Source of the DNA: Clostridium sp. DL-VIII | GTDB lineage: Bacteria > Bacillota > Clostridia > Clostridiales > Clostridiaceae | Direction: 5' to 3' | NCBI RefSeq assembly: GCF_000230835.1 | Contig: NZ_CM001240.1 | Location: 2,830,779 to 2,894,778 of the forward strand | Length of the DNA stretch: 64,000 nt | Part shown: positions 1 to 9,492 of the stretch, piece after piece | Position numbering within the stretch: position 1 is the first letter of the stretch | Layout: the number at the start of each line of letters is the position of its first letter | Made by a program: the position numbers and the translations under genes | The notes under the pieces: model-generated | What the model was told of the DNA's origin: nothing | Databases searched by the model: none | What the model saw: the letters and a program-made list of their open reading frames with translations, nothing else

Positions 1-180
1 GTAGGTACACCAACAGGTACACCAGTAATTATTTCTGGATTTATGCAAGGTAGTTGGAAAATTGCAGCGTTCCAAGCAGTATCATTAGTAGTTAGATTTG
101 CTTGCTGGTATATATTCTTTAAACTTGCAGATAGAATGGCTGTAGCTGATGAAAAAAATGCAGAAGTAGAAATATCATAA
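1..180 (+). CDS. PTS system EIIC component, lactose/cellobiose family (C-terminal end only)
   Basis: The first 59 codons are open and end in TAA at 178-180. The residues GTPTGTPVIISGF followed by a hydrophobic stretch and FKLADRMA match the last membrane segment of lactose/cellobiose-type EIIC permeases. The rest of the gene lies before the window. It would import a beta-glucoside or cellobiose-like disaccharide with phosphorylation. Its position directly before a cytosolic rhamnosidase suggests a rhamnosyl-glucoside as possible substrate (inference). Partial sequence limits certainty. Confidence 0.75.
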   Translation, partial: VGTPTGTPVIISGFMQGSWKIAAFQAVSLVVRFACWYIFFKLADRMAVADEKNAEVEIS

Positions 181-366
181 TTTTAGATGGAATTGCTATC
201 AACATTTAATATGATGGAGGAAATTCCTAAAGGTGCAAGAGTTAGAAGTAATAAAAAAGAAACAGAAACTACCTGATAAAGGAATTGCGATGTGGCCTGA
301 ACTAGCTAATAACTGGTTAAAAAAAGTACTTAGCATTTAGGAATTATCAAAAGGAGTTTGTAAAAT
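181..366 (+). other. Intergenic stretch with a possible 35-codon ORF or gene remnant
   Basis: Between the permease end and the rhamnosidase there is an open frame from GTG at 233 to TAG at 338-340, preceded by GGAGG at a slightly long distance. The peptide contains DKGIAMWPELANNWLKKVL, which looks like the amphipathic end of a larger enzyme rather than a free-standing protein. I do not recognise the family. A decayed gene tail is more likely than a functional small protein. The rhamnosidase ribosome binding site (AAGGAG at about 350) closes the stretch. Confidence 0.3.
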
Positions 367-3009
367 ATGAAAATAAATAATATTAGAGTTAATTATCAGG
401 ATTCATGCATAAATGTAGATTCTAATTCGTTAATAATAAGTTGGATTTCAGATATAAAACAAACAGATTATGAAATTGTAGTATGCAAAGAAGATGTTAA
501 TATTCACCAAAGTCAAAAAGTAAATTCGGCTGATAATGTAATTCATTTAAAAGATCTGCAGTTAGAACCTGAAACAGAATATAAAGTGATAATAAGATTA
601 TGGAGCGAATCTGACAATTGTATTAGGAGTGCAAAGTTTAGAACAGCGATTTTTGGAGATTTTATTGGTAAATGGATATCAAATGGAGAAAAATTAGAAA
701 ATGAAAGTGATTATTATAAGGATAATAGAAATTGCTTAATAAGAAAGAAGTTTAATGTAAATGATGAAATAAAGGAAGCTTTTTTATATATTGTTGGATT
801 AGGATATTATAATGTGTATTTAAATGGAACAAAAATCGGAAAAGCCGAATTGAACACCGATTGGACAAAATATTCTAAATGCGTTTACTATGATGTTTAT
901 GAAGTTAGCAAGTATTTAAATCTAGGTGACAATGTAATTTCAGTTGAATTAGGAAATGGATGGTATAATCCAGCACCATTAAAATTATTTGGGAAATATA
1001 ATCTTAGAGATGTATTAGATACAGGCGAACCTAAATTAATTGCAGATTTAAAGATAAACACAAATTCTGATGAAAAGATAATCATATCAACAGATGAATC
1101 GTGGGAAGTAGCTAAGGGGCCGTATCTTTTTAATAATATATATTTAGGCGAAAGATTGGACTCAAGATTAGTTAATGAAACTTGGAATCATATAAATTCT
1201 ATAGATATAACATGGGAAAATGCAGTATTAACTACATCTCCAGATGGAAAATTAAATGCCAGCTTTATTGAAAAGAGTGAAAAAAGTAAAATTGTTGATG
1301 CGAAAAATGTCAGCATAAATAAAAAACAAAATATATTAATAGATTTTGGAGAAACGATAGAAGGATTTATTGATGTTAAATTTATTGGGAAAGCTGGACA
1401 AAAAGTAGAATTAATATATGGAGAAAACTTAAATTCAGATGAAACAGTAAACGTAATTTCAACTCTAGCAGGGTTTGTTGGAAGATTTTTTGGCAATTTT
1501 CAAATACCAGGTGGGCCAGGAGCACTTAAAATTGCTGACCAAAGAGATATATGTATTTTAAATGATGGTGAAACTCATTATGTTAACAAATTTACCTATC
1601 ATTCTTTTAGATATGTTGAAGTTAGCGGGATAGCAATGGAGAATATTAGTGATATCAAAGCTATATATGTCCATGCAAAATTAGAAGAAGCTGGTTTCTT
1701 TAAATGTTCAAATGAATTATTTAATAAATTATATGATGTAGCAAGAAATGCAAAATTAAATAATATACATTCACTTTTTGAAGACTGTGCAAGAGAGAGA
1801 TTTGGATATGGCGGAGACGTAGTATGCTTAGCTGCTTCTCAAATGTTTATGTTTGACACAGAAAATTTATATGAAAAAGTAATAAAAGATTTTAGGTATG
1901 ACATAAGAGAAAATGGTGGAATTACAGAAACAGCACCATATATGGGGATAAAAAGTAATGGACCAGGAGATGGAGCCGGTCCACTCGGATGGCAATTGGT
2001 ATATTCCTATATAATTAAAAAAATGTATGAGTATTATGGTAATACAAGAATTATAGAAAGTGAATATAAGTATGTAAAAAAACAGGTAGACTATTTAATT
2101 AGTCTTGGTCTTGAGTATTTATCAAAATGCTGCTTAGGTGACTGGGGGAGTGTGGATGGAGTTGAAGTTGATAATAGAAAAGTGTCTCCAGCACTAGGGC
2201 TTACAGCAAGTTGTTTCTATTATTATCATATACACTTGCTATCTGAATTTGCAAAAATAATAGGAAATGAAGAAGATTACCTAAAATACAGAACTAAAAC
2301 AGAAGAAGTAAAAAAATCAATCATTAGTATATATAAGAATGATGATGGTACTTATGCAGATAAAAGTCAAACAAGTTATGCATTTGCATTGTATTTTAAT
2401 TTAGATGAGGAACCTGAAAAGCTTGTAAAGGAATTGGCGGATAAAATAATAAACAATGATTATTATATAACTTGTGGAATTTTTGGAATGTTTATGACCT
2501 ATGAAGTTTTAAATAAATATAATTACCAAGATGTTGTTTATAAATGGATCAATAATAAGGGAGAAAATACTTTTTATAGTATGCTTAAGAGAAATCAAAG
2601 CACTTTAAGTGAGTATTTTATTTATGGAGAACCTGGGTCAGATAATCACGCAATGTATAGTTCGTATATACAATGGTTTTATGAAGGATTAGCTGGAATA
2701 AACATTTCAAAAGATTCGTATGGAGCAAACAACATATTCATTAAACCATATTTTGAAGTGGAGCTTGATTATGTTCAGTGTAGATATAAGTCTGTAAAAG
2801 GTGATGTAGTAAGCAATTGGATAAAAGACAAAGAAGGCATTTTAGTGCATATTCAAATACCCAGCAATTTGAGGTCATGCCTATTAATTTTAGATAAAAA
2901 ATATAAGAGTTTTTTGCAAGAATTTAAAATTGAAAAAGAAGATGAAAATTTTCTTTATATTGACATATCCCTTTGCAATGGTGAACTTAAGCTAAGATTA
3001 GGGGAATAA
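367..3009 (+). CDS. Alpha-L-rhamnosidase, glycoside hydrolase family 78 (cytosolic)
   Basis: This 880-residue enzyme releases terminal L-rhamnose from rhamnosides by inversion. The layout fits bacterial GH78: an N-terminal beta-sandwich/Fn3-like part (about 1-110), a rhamnosidase N domain (about 130-300), the concanavalin-like domain (about 310-440) and the (alpha/alpha)6 barrel (about 445-790). The acidic motif EDCARERFGYGGD supplies D473, E477 and D484. E749 in STLSEYF is the likely second catalytic carboxylate, followed by the conserved SDNHAMYSS. There is no signal peptide, so the substrate must be imported, probably by the PTS just upstream. Start ATG follows AAGGAG. A full-length paralogue lies at 30830-33484, and the two differ most around residues 370-385 and 750-760. 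Confidence 0.9.
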   Translation: MKINNIRVNYQDSCINVDSNSLIISWISDIKQTDYEIVVCKEDVNIHQSQKVNSADNVIHLKDLQLEPETEYKVIIRLWSESDNCIRSAKFRTAIFGDFIGKWISNGEKLENESDYYKDNRNCLIRKKFNVNDEIKEAFLYIVGLGYYNVYLNGTKIGKAELNTDWTKYSKCVYYDVYEVSKYLNLGDNVISVELGNGWYNPAPLKLFGKYNLRDVLDTGEPKLIADLKINTNSDEKIIISTDESWEVAKGPYLFNNIYLGERLDSRLVNETWNHINSIDITWENAVLTTSPDGKLNASFIEKSEKSKIVDAKNVSINKKQNILIDFGETIEGFIDVKFIGKAGQKVELIYGENLNSDETVNVISTLAGFVGRFFGNFQIPGGPGALKIADQRDICILNDGETHYVNKFTYHSFRYVEVSGIAMENISDIKAIYVHAKLEEAGFFKCSNELFNKLYDVARNAKLNNIHSLFEDCARERFGYGGDVVCLAASQMFMFDTENLYEKVIKDFRYDIRENGGITETAPYMGIKSNGPGDGAGPLGWQLVYSYIIKKMYEYYGNTRIIESEYKYVKKQVDYLISLGLEYLSKCCLGDWGSVDGVEVDNRKVSPALGLTASCFYYYHIHLLSEFAKIIGNEEDYLKYRTKTEEVKKSIISIYKNDDGTYADKSQTSYAFALYFNLDEEPEKLVKELADKIINNDYYITCGIFGMFMTYEVLNKYNYQDVVYKWINNKGENTFYSMLKRNQSTLSEYFIYGEPGSDNHAMYSSYIQWFYEGLAGINISKDSYGANNIFIKPYFEVELDYVQCRYKSVKGDVVSNWIKDKEGILVHIQIPSNLRSCLLILDKKYKSFLQEFKIEKEDENFLYIDISLCNGELKLRLGE

Positions 3010-3141
3010 GTATGTATTTTTGATTTCTTCATTTCTATTCTGTTAAGGAAAATATCTTAAGCTTTTGTAAATATATAAGTTTGAGAAGGGAAATGCTCAT
3101 GTAAAGTTAATGAAATAAAAGAGTATACTGGGGGAAATTAT

Positions 3142-6100
3142 ATGTTAAAAAGAATTACGAATTTTACAAGTTTATTAATAGTTGCTGCATCTCTTGCATC
3201 AATGGTTCCAGCTATGGCAGCTGATATTCAAAATTTTGATGCTGAGAATGGAACTATTTATAGTGCAATATCAAAGGGAGGCGGAATATTCATTATTGAT
3301 GCAGAGTTAAATGGTGAAGATGAAGCTGTCTATTGTTATAAAGATGGAAAATATACAAAATTAGATGATGCTAAGCCAGGTGATACAATAAGTGATTTAT
3401 GTGAAAATCAGTATGTGGAAATGAAAGACAGTAATGATAATTTTTATTATGTAGATATAATAACTGGCAAAGAAACAGATGCATATAACCGAGAAATTGA
3501 TAATAAGGAGTGTGCAATAAAACTAAGAAACAAAATTAAGAAAGATAATGATGGAAGATTGTCTAAAGATACTTATATTAAGAATACTGTTGCAGCAGAC
3601 GCCGTTATAGGAGGAACTACAACTCTTTGGAGTCAATACTCATATAAGTTAGATACAACAAATCTAATTGGAAAAGAATATTCTAACGTGTATGCTGATA
3701 AGGATGGAAACTATGTTGATGCTGATTATAACATAGGAAATATTAGAGTATATACTACAACTGGTTATAGTGTTAGCATAAATAACACAAACGATACTTA
3801 TGAAGTAAAAGAAAAAGATGGATATACTTATGAACTTAAAGCTCAAATTGATGGTGATTTCCCATATTGCGAAAATCCTAATGATTTTTACAGAAAAGCT
3901 AAACTATCAATATGGGCAAGAAATAAAGATTTAAATGGTAATTATGAAAATATAACAAATTCAGTAGAGTTTGGAGTATCAAACAATCATCATGCCGTTC
4001 CAGTAAGTAATGATGGTAGTACTGGTTATTATACAACAGTAATGCAAATTATTTCAAAAGCTCAATCTTCAGATGCTATAGATGGAATAAAATATGCACA
4101 GAATGTAAAAACATACTTTGTTACAGATAAAGATGGTAACGCAGAACATATACTTGGATTGGGGACTTCTGGAAAAACAGGATATGCTATGATGTCAGGT
4201 AATGCTGAAGGACTTCAGAGTATTGTTATTGATGATGCTGATAAAAAGTTATATGCAGAAACTGTTAGCTTTAAATCAAATAATGGTTATAATTATGTAG
4301 ATATAGGAAGTTTAAAAGAAACTGATTATGATGTTTTTGGAATTGGAAGTGGACAGATTTATTGCATAGATTCAGGATATCTAAAAAGATGGAATAACAA
4401 GGATTCATTTGAAAAGCTATATAGAGTGGATGCAGGTATGACTAATCTATCTGTTAATGATCCAGGTGATGTAATTGTATGGAATGAAAATAAGGAAAAA
4501 TACTCAATTATATCAATACCGCCAACAGCTCCAGTTGAAGATAAAACGCTTACAGCAACTACTCCAGCTGTAAAAACAGGATGGGCAAAGGCTGCGGATG
4601 GAACTTGGACTTATGTTAAAACGGATGGAACTAAAGCTACAGGCTGGTTACAAGATGGAGCTGCTTGGTACTACTTAAATCCAGATGGTGTTATGGCTAC
4701 AGGCTGGCAAAATGTAAGAAATACTTGGTATTACTTAAATTCATTAGGAGCAATGCAAACAGGTTGGATTAATGACAACGGAACTTGGTATTATTGTAAT
4801 ATATCAGGTACAATGCTTGCTAATACAACTATTGATGGATATATGTTGGGAGCTAATGGAGCTTGGCAAAGTAAAGAAGGTAATTCTTCAGATATTGCAG
4901 GCAAATTAAGCTTAGTAAAAAGTGATAAAGTAGCAAATTATAATTATTATATTTATGATGCTGCTAAAGATAAATACCAATCAACAAGAAGTGATATTTT
5001 AACACCTAAATATTATATTTTTGCCGGCAATAAAACTAAAGATGAAGCTAATGAATTAATTGCAAAGCTTGGAATTTTAAATAATGTTCAAGAGTGGGCT
5101 GGACAAGTTTATGTTGTTAATCCAATTGATGGAAAAACATATGGAAATGATGACAAAGAAGCATTTATCGATTTAGTTGGAGGAGCAATTAGTAATGTAA
5201 AAGTAATTGGAATTGATGATGGTGCAACATTTGCTAACAATTATCTTTCACAATCATGTTATTTTATAGCAGGGATGATGCTTTATGGTGGACAAATGAA
5301 CGAAAATGTAGCGAAAACTGATGTTGTACCTGTATATTTAAGTAATACTAGCGATGTAGCTTTAGATTATTACAAACAGATAAATGATGTTACTATAGAA
5401 AGTAAAAAAGATAAATATACAGTATATACGAATGCTAATAAACCGTTGCAAGCAGTGGCACTAGCGTCTAACAAAGAGACATTAGGAGAAGCATTTAATA
5501 ATGCATGGGAGAGTGTTCTATCAAAAAATTATCGTCAACATAATAATATTGCAGAGTTCTATAATCTTAATGCTAGAAGTGCTACAACAGATTATGAATT
5601 GATTCAGGCTCCTATTTTTAAAGATTTAGGAATAACTTATAATCAAGAAATTAATCAAAGTGTAACAGGGATGAATGGAAAATATACTTGGTTTGAGTAT
5701 GTACCTAATACTGCTCTATCAAGCAAAGCTAAGAGCGTTCCTTTAGTAATAACTTTACACGGGAACCAAAACGATCCAAGAATACAAGGAGATTCAACAG
5801 GATGGCCTGAATTAGCTGCAAAAGAAAACTTTATAGTAGTATCTCCTGAATGGCAATCAAAAGATGCTAATTTCTTCAATGTTGATGGATTAGGAGAAGA
5901 TGGAGTTATGAATTTAATTAAAGACTTACAAGTTAAATATCCTCAAATTGATCCATCTAGGATTTATGTAAATGGACTTTCACTTGGTGGTGCAGAATCT
6001 TTCTTACTAGGGTTGCAACATAGCGAAGTATTTGCAGGTGTAGGTATTACTTCTGGAGTTAATGTATTTGCTGATAAAGTTACAGAAATAGCTAATAATT

Positions 6101-6534
6101 ATTCTAAAGGTGAAATTCCATTATTATATTTATGTGGAGATCATGATTTCTTCCAAATGATTCCGGTAGATGGAAGCAGTAAAAATGGAACACAATTATT
6201 ATATGGTAAACAAGTTTGGGATGAAGATAAAAATGTACACATCTTTAGTTCATTACAAGCATATGAAAAAGTAAATGGATTACCAGTAAACCAAATGAAT
6301 ATGAAAGCTAATGAATATTATGGCATTGCTCTAGATAATCAGCGCTGGACTAAGATAGGCGATAAGGATATGTATACAGGAACATTATCAAATAAAAATG
6401 GAGTAATTGTAGAATTAGGAGCAATTAAGGATTTAGCTCATTGGAATTATAAGCCAGAAGCAGAATATATATGGAACTTCTTTGAAAAATATAAAAGAAA
6501 TACAAAAACGGGAGAACTTATTTTTCAAAAGTAA
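3142..6534 (+). CDS. Secreted esterase (PHB-depolymerase/LpqC-like) with choline-binding-type cell-wall repeats
   Basis: The 1130-residue protein starts with a Sec signal peptide (KR, hydrophobic core, cleavage near PAMA, residue 26). Residues about 28-470 are a beta-rich region of unknown family. Residues about 479-577 are four or five aromatic-rich repeats (TGWLQDGAAWYYLNPDG type) that match CW_binding/choline-binding repeats and should anchor it to wall polymers. The C-terminal about 280 residues form an alpha/beta hydrolase: oxyanion HGNQND, nucleophile S947 in GLSLGG, likely acid D1000 or D1002 in CGDHDFF, and H1100 in LAHWNY. This is the PHB-depolymerase-like esterase fold that also contains feruloyl and acetyl esterases. 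Beside rhamnosidases and padC, removal of ester groups from plant glycans is a reasonable guess; the substrate is not shown by the sequence. Confidence 0.75.
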   Translation: MLKRITNFTSLLIVAASLASMVPAMAADIQNFDAENGTIYSAISKGGGIFIIDAELNGEDEAVYCYKDGKYTKLDDAKPGDTISDLCENQYVEMKDSNDNFYYVDIITGKETDAYNREIDNKECAIKLRNKIKKDNDGRLSKDTYIKNTVAADAVIGGTTTLWSQYSYKLDTTNLIGKEYSNVYADKDGNYVDADYNIGNIRVYTTTGYSVSINNTNDTYEVKEKDGYTYELKAQIDGDFPYCENPNDFYRKAKLSIWARNKDLNGNYENITNSVEFGVSNNHHAVPVSNDGSTGYYTTVMQIISKAQSSDAIDGIKYAQNVKTYFVTDKDGNAEHILGLGTSGKTGYAMMSGNAEGLQSIVIDDADKKLYAETVSFKSNNGYNYVDIGSLKETDYDVFGIGSGQIYCIDSGYLKRWNNKDSFEKLYRVDAGMTNLSVNDPGDVIVWNENKEKYSIISIPPTAPVEDKTLTATTPAVKTGWAKAADGTWTYVKTDGTKATGWLQDGAAWYYLNPDGVMATGWQNVRNTWYYLNSLGAMQTGWINDNGTWYYCNISGTMLANTTIDGYMLGANGAWQSKEGNSSDIAGKLSLVKSDKVANYNYYIYDAAKDKYQSTRSDILTPKYYIFAGNKTKDEANELIAKLGILNNVQEWAGQVYVVNPIDGKTYGNDDKEAFIDLVGGAISNVKVIGIDDGATFANNYLSQSCYFIAGMMLYGGQMNENVAKTDVVPVYLSNTSDVALDYYKQINDVTIESKKDKYTVYTNANKPLQAVALASNKETLGEAFNNAWESVLSKNYRQHNNIAEFYNLNARSATTDYELIQAPIFKDLGITYNQEINQSVTGMNGKYTWFEYVPNTALSSKAKSVPLVITLHGNQNDPRIQGDSTGWPELAAKENFIVVSPEWQSKDANFFNVDGLGEDGVMNLIKDLQVKYPQIDPSRIYVNGLSLGGAESFLLGLQHSEVFAGVGITSGVNVFADKVTEIANNYSKGEIPLLYLCGDHDFFQMIPVDGSSKNGTQLLYGKQVWDEDKNVHIFSSLQAYEKVNGLPVNQMNMKANEYYGIALDNQRWTKIGDKDMYTGTLSNKNGVIVELGAIKDLAHWNYKPEAEYIWNFFEKYKRNTKTGELIFQK

Positions 6535-6761
6535 AAATAAAATTCTAAAAAAAATGCTAATAATATTATACTAATTCTAAATTAGTTGTTATTAATAATG
6601 GAGAATATGTTTTATGTGGATAGAACAAGGCGAATTGGCAAAATATTCATAAAGTATATCTTTCATTAGCTTGGCAAGCTTTTTAGAATTCCCAGATTTG
6701 AAAAGTATGTAGTCATTATAATCATTGCTTTGATAAATTGAATGAATAAAAAAACTTTATT

Positions 6762-6872
6762 ATGTCGAATAGGGTTGTGAAGGTTGCGTGGAAAAAAGAA
6801 GATAAACTTGTAGTAAAATATGAAGTACCAGAAGATATAGAAGTGGAGTTAAGGGATTGTTGTGAATATTGA
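6762..6872 (+). pseudogene. Remnant of a rhamnosidase C-terminus
   Basis: A 36-codon open frame ending in TGA reads VVKVAWKKEDKLVVKYEVPEDIEVEL in two overlapping parts. That pattern (beta-strand W, charged turn, VKYEVP) is the usual C-terminal beta-sandwich of GH78 enzymes. No ribosome binding site is seen, and the frame is not open further upstream. It differs from both intact GH78 copies in the window, so it probably marks a third, lost rhamnosidase. The rest of 6535-6998 shows no recognisable gene. Confidence 0.45.
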
Positions 6873-6998
6873 GAGTAAGAAGATACCTAAATATACATGA
6901 ACAGATTAAAAAAGATATTACTTATGTATATTTTTAATAGTTTAGATTAATATATAGAATAATATTATAAATAAAATAAAAGTGGGTGAGAATAACTT

Positions 6999-7964
6999 AT
7001 GATAAAAGAAATTTATGATAAATTAGTATGTTTAACAGAAGAAGAATCAAAAATATTAAATGGAGAAACTTATATAAATAAAAGTATTTATACAGATAAA
7101 AGAAATTTTATCATAGATAGTAATAAGTTATTGACTAATGATGAATTAATAAGCATTAGAAAACATACAAGATTCATTAATTTCCCAAGCCATAAGCATA
7201 ATTACATTGAATTTAATTATGCTTATCAGGGGAAACTTATTCAGATTATAGATAAGAAAGAAATAACGTTGCAAAAAGGTGAATTAATATTCTTAAATCA
7301 ATTTATAAATCATGAAATTAAGGCATCCGATCAAGATGATATAATTCTAAATTTTATAATTAAACCAAAGTTTTTTGAATATATAACAGCATTAATTGAT
7401 AATGAAAATATCATAAGTAAGTTTCTATTAAGCACGCTATATACATATCAGAATAGAGGAGAATATTTGTATTTTAAAGTTTCTGAGAGAAAAAGTATTC
7501 AGAAATTATTAGAAAGGATAATTATTGAATTATATACACCTTCAGCAATGAGCAAGGCAACAACAAAACTTTTAGTAGGTCTCTTATTAGTTGAATTAAT
7601 AAAAAATTCACAAGATATAGAAATATATTCTGTAGATAATTATGAAAAAATGGTAATGATTCATACTTTAAGGTATATTGAAGAATTTTATAATAATGGA
7701 ACTTTAGTAGAATTGTCAGAACAATTAAATTTACCTGATTACAAATTAAGCAAACTTATAAAAAAGCATACAAAAATGACTTTTAAAGAATTGCTACAAG
7801 AAAAAAAATTAGGTAAAGCCATAGAATTAATTAAATCAACTGATTATCATATGGTTGAAATAATAGATTATGTAGGGTATGAAAATCAAACACATTTTTA
7901 TAGGATATTTAAAGAGAAATTTGGAATGACTCCTAGACAATATAAATTAAATTTAAATAATTAA
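6999..7964 (+). CDS. AraC-family transcriptional regulator, probable rhamnose-locus activator
   Basis: 321 residues. The N-terminal half has a cupin-type ligand-binding fold (residues about 45-125, with HKHNYIEFNY and KKGELIFLNQ-like strands). The C-terminal about 100 residues carry the two AraC helix-turn-helix motifs (VELSEQLNLPDYKLSKLIKK and YENQTHFYRIFKEKFGMTPRQYK). Its position upstream of the DeoR gene and rhaBAD, and a decayed second copy fused to a rhaB leader at 33926-34060, support a RhaS/RhaR-like role. The start ATG follows GTGGGTGAG. Direct 14-bp repeats GATAAAAGAAATTT occur at 7001 and 7095. Confidence 0.85.
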   Translation: MIKEIYDKLVCLTEEESKILNGETYINKSIYTDKRNFIIDSNKLLTNDELISIRKHTRFINFPSHKHNYIEFNYAYQGKLIQIIDKKEITLQKGELIFLNQFINHEIKASDQDDIILNFIIKPKFFEYITALIDNENIISKFLLSTLYTYQNRGEYLYFKVSERKSIQKLLERIIIELYTPSAMSKATTKLLVGLLLVELIKNSQDIEIYSVDNYEKMVMIHTLRYIEEFYNNGTLVELSEQLNLPDYKLSKLIKKHTKMTFKELLQEKKLGKAIELIKSTDYHMVEIIDYVGYENQTHFYRIFKEKFGMTPRQYKLNLNN

Positions 7965-8049
7965 GCTAGGATAACTTAGTCTATATCGCAAGCAGCCCTT
8001 AATGTGAATTTAAGATTAGATAATTTTATATAGATAGGAGAAGAGTATA

Positions 8050-8808
8050 ATGTTACCTATAGAAAGACTTGAGACTATAAAGGAGATAGCTAGAAAAGAG
8101 AAAAAAATATATGTTTCTAAATTAAGTCAAAAATTTAATGTAGCAGAAGAAACAATAAGAAGGGACTTAGATAAATTAGAAAAGCAGGGGATATTAACTA
8201 GAAGTCATGGAGGGGCAAATTTAAGGGTTGAAGAAAGAAGTAATAATAAGTCTTTTGTCACTATATTAGAGGGAAACTCAGAAAATGAAAAATATATTGC
8301 AAAAAAGACAGTGGAACTTATTAGAGAATATAGTACTATAATTGCAGACTGTAGCAAAATAGTACTTGAAGTATTAAGGATGGTTAGAGATAGAGATGAT
8401 TTAACAGTCATAACAAATTCAATAGAAGTATTAAAAGAATTAAATCAGTCAAATTTGAATATTATATCAACTGGAGGTATTGTAAATTCAAAAGGACAAT
8501 CATTACAAGGAAACATAACACAAAAGTCTATAGGAAGTTATAATGTTGATATAGCATTAATAAATTGTAGTGGAATAGATATAAATAAAGGAGTATTAGA
8601 TTTAAATGAAACAGAAGTTGAGATTAAAAGAAGAATGATTAGACAAGCTAAGAAAATTGCTTTATTAGCTGATAGTATTAAATTTGATAAGATTTCTCTT
8701 GAAAAACTTTTGGATTACGAAGATATAGACTACATAGTTACTGACACTAAGCCAAAAGGAGAATGGATGAATCTGTTCCAGTCACATAACATTGAAGTCA
8801 ATTACTAA
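8050..8808 (+). CDS. DeoR-family transcriptional regulator
   Basis: 252 residues. An N-terminal DeoR winged HTH (residues about 3-57: KKIYVSKLSQKFNVAEETIRRDL, then ILTRSHGGA) is followed by a DeoRC sugar-phosphate-sensing domain (about 75-235) with TVITNSIEVL and STGGIVN. Such proteins usually repress sugar operons and release DNA on binding a phosphorylated intermediate. It lies between the AraC gene and rhaB, all on the same strand, so rhamnulose-1-phosphate or a related metabolite is a plausible effector (inference). The start follows ATAGGAGAAG. Confidence 0.85.
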   Translation: MLPIERLETIKEIARKEKKIYVSKLSQKFNVAEETIRRDLDKLEKQGILTRSHGGANLRVEERSNNKSFVTILEGNSENEKYIAKKTVELIREYSTIIADCSKIVLEVLRMVRDRDDLTVITNSIEVLKELNQSNLNIISTGGIVNSKGQSLQGNITQKSIGSYNVDIALINCSGIDINKGVLDLNETEVEIKRRMIRQAKKIALLADSIKFDKISLEKLLDYEDIDYIVTDTKPKGEWMNLFQSHNIEVNY

Positions 8809-9419
8809 TTATATATAAGTTAAATTAATATGTTACAGATTATAATTAGTGTTTATATTACATAATTAATCAGAATGTAATGTTATAATTGCAACTTATA
8901 TGGAAATGCATATTTTGAATAAATTTTGATATTGAGAATTATGGAATTATTTTTCATATTCACTTATCCAACTGTATAAGAAATAGATAATGCTTATTCT
9001 ACGCCCGAAATAGACGGATGATTTTCTAGAATAAACTTGAATTGGTACTATTTCAAATTGTTTGTTATAACTTAGTCTCATAAAGCAAACCAGTTTCATA
9101 TTTTTATTTTAGTATATATTTTATTTCATCACCTCAGTGTGAAGGGCATAATCTTAAAATAATTATTAGGCAATGTTAAGGAGAACTTTTGCATTTATCA
9201 GAAGTTATCCTTTTTATATTTTTAGTTACAATCATTCATTAACGTTCAATATATATTAAATCTATAATTTTATCAAATTTTAAATCTGTTTAATTACTAA
9301 GTGAGTGTTTTTCATTTAAACCTATCTGAAATATAGTATTTTCGTAAAGGATATATGTATTAGTAATTTCATTAAACTTGAATTGCAAATAATGATAATA
9401 AATAAAACAAACCACGTCA
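8809..9419. other. Long intergenic region upstream of rhaB
   Basis: About 610 bp without a supported gene. It is too long for a simple promoter and may hold AraC/DeoR operators. I could not define a convincing dyad by eye. The last 40 bp (from 9381, TTGCAAATAATGATAATAAA) are conserved nearly base for base in the ghost copy at 34062, which suggests functional promoter-proximal sequence. Confidence 0.4.
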
Positions 9420-9448
9420 TTAAAGAATGCTCATATATAAATTATACT
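9420..9448 (+). promoter_or_regulatory. Candidate sigma-A promoter of rhaBAD-fucO
   Basis: TTAAAG at 9420-9425 and TATACT at 9443-9448 are spaced by 17 bp. The decayed duplicate has TTAAAG and TATAAT at 34100-34128 with the same spacing. A poor -35 box fits a promoter that needs the AraC activator. Conservation in the ghost is the main support. Confidence 0.5.
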
Positions 9449-9492
9449 ATAACTATAGTGTGGTAAATAAAAAAACAGGAGGAAAGGCATGT

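Noticed and set aside
897..1496. Open frames on the minus strand inside the first rhamnosidase gene (62 and 102 codons), and similar ones in the second copy at 31372-31926
   Set aside because: They mirror coding sequence of a strongly supported gene, have no RBS and no family resemblance.
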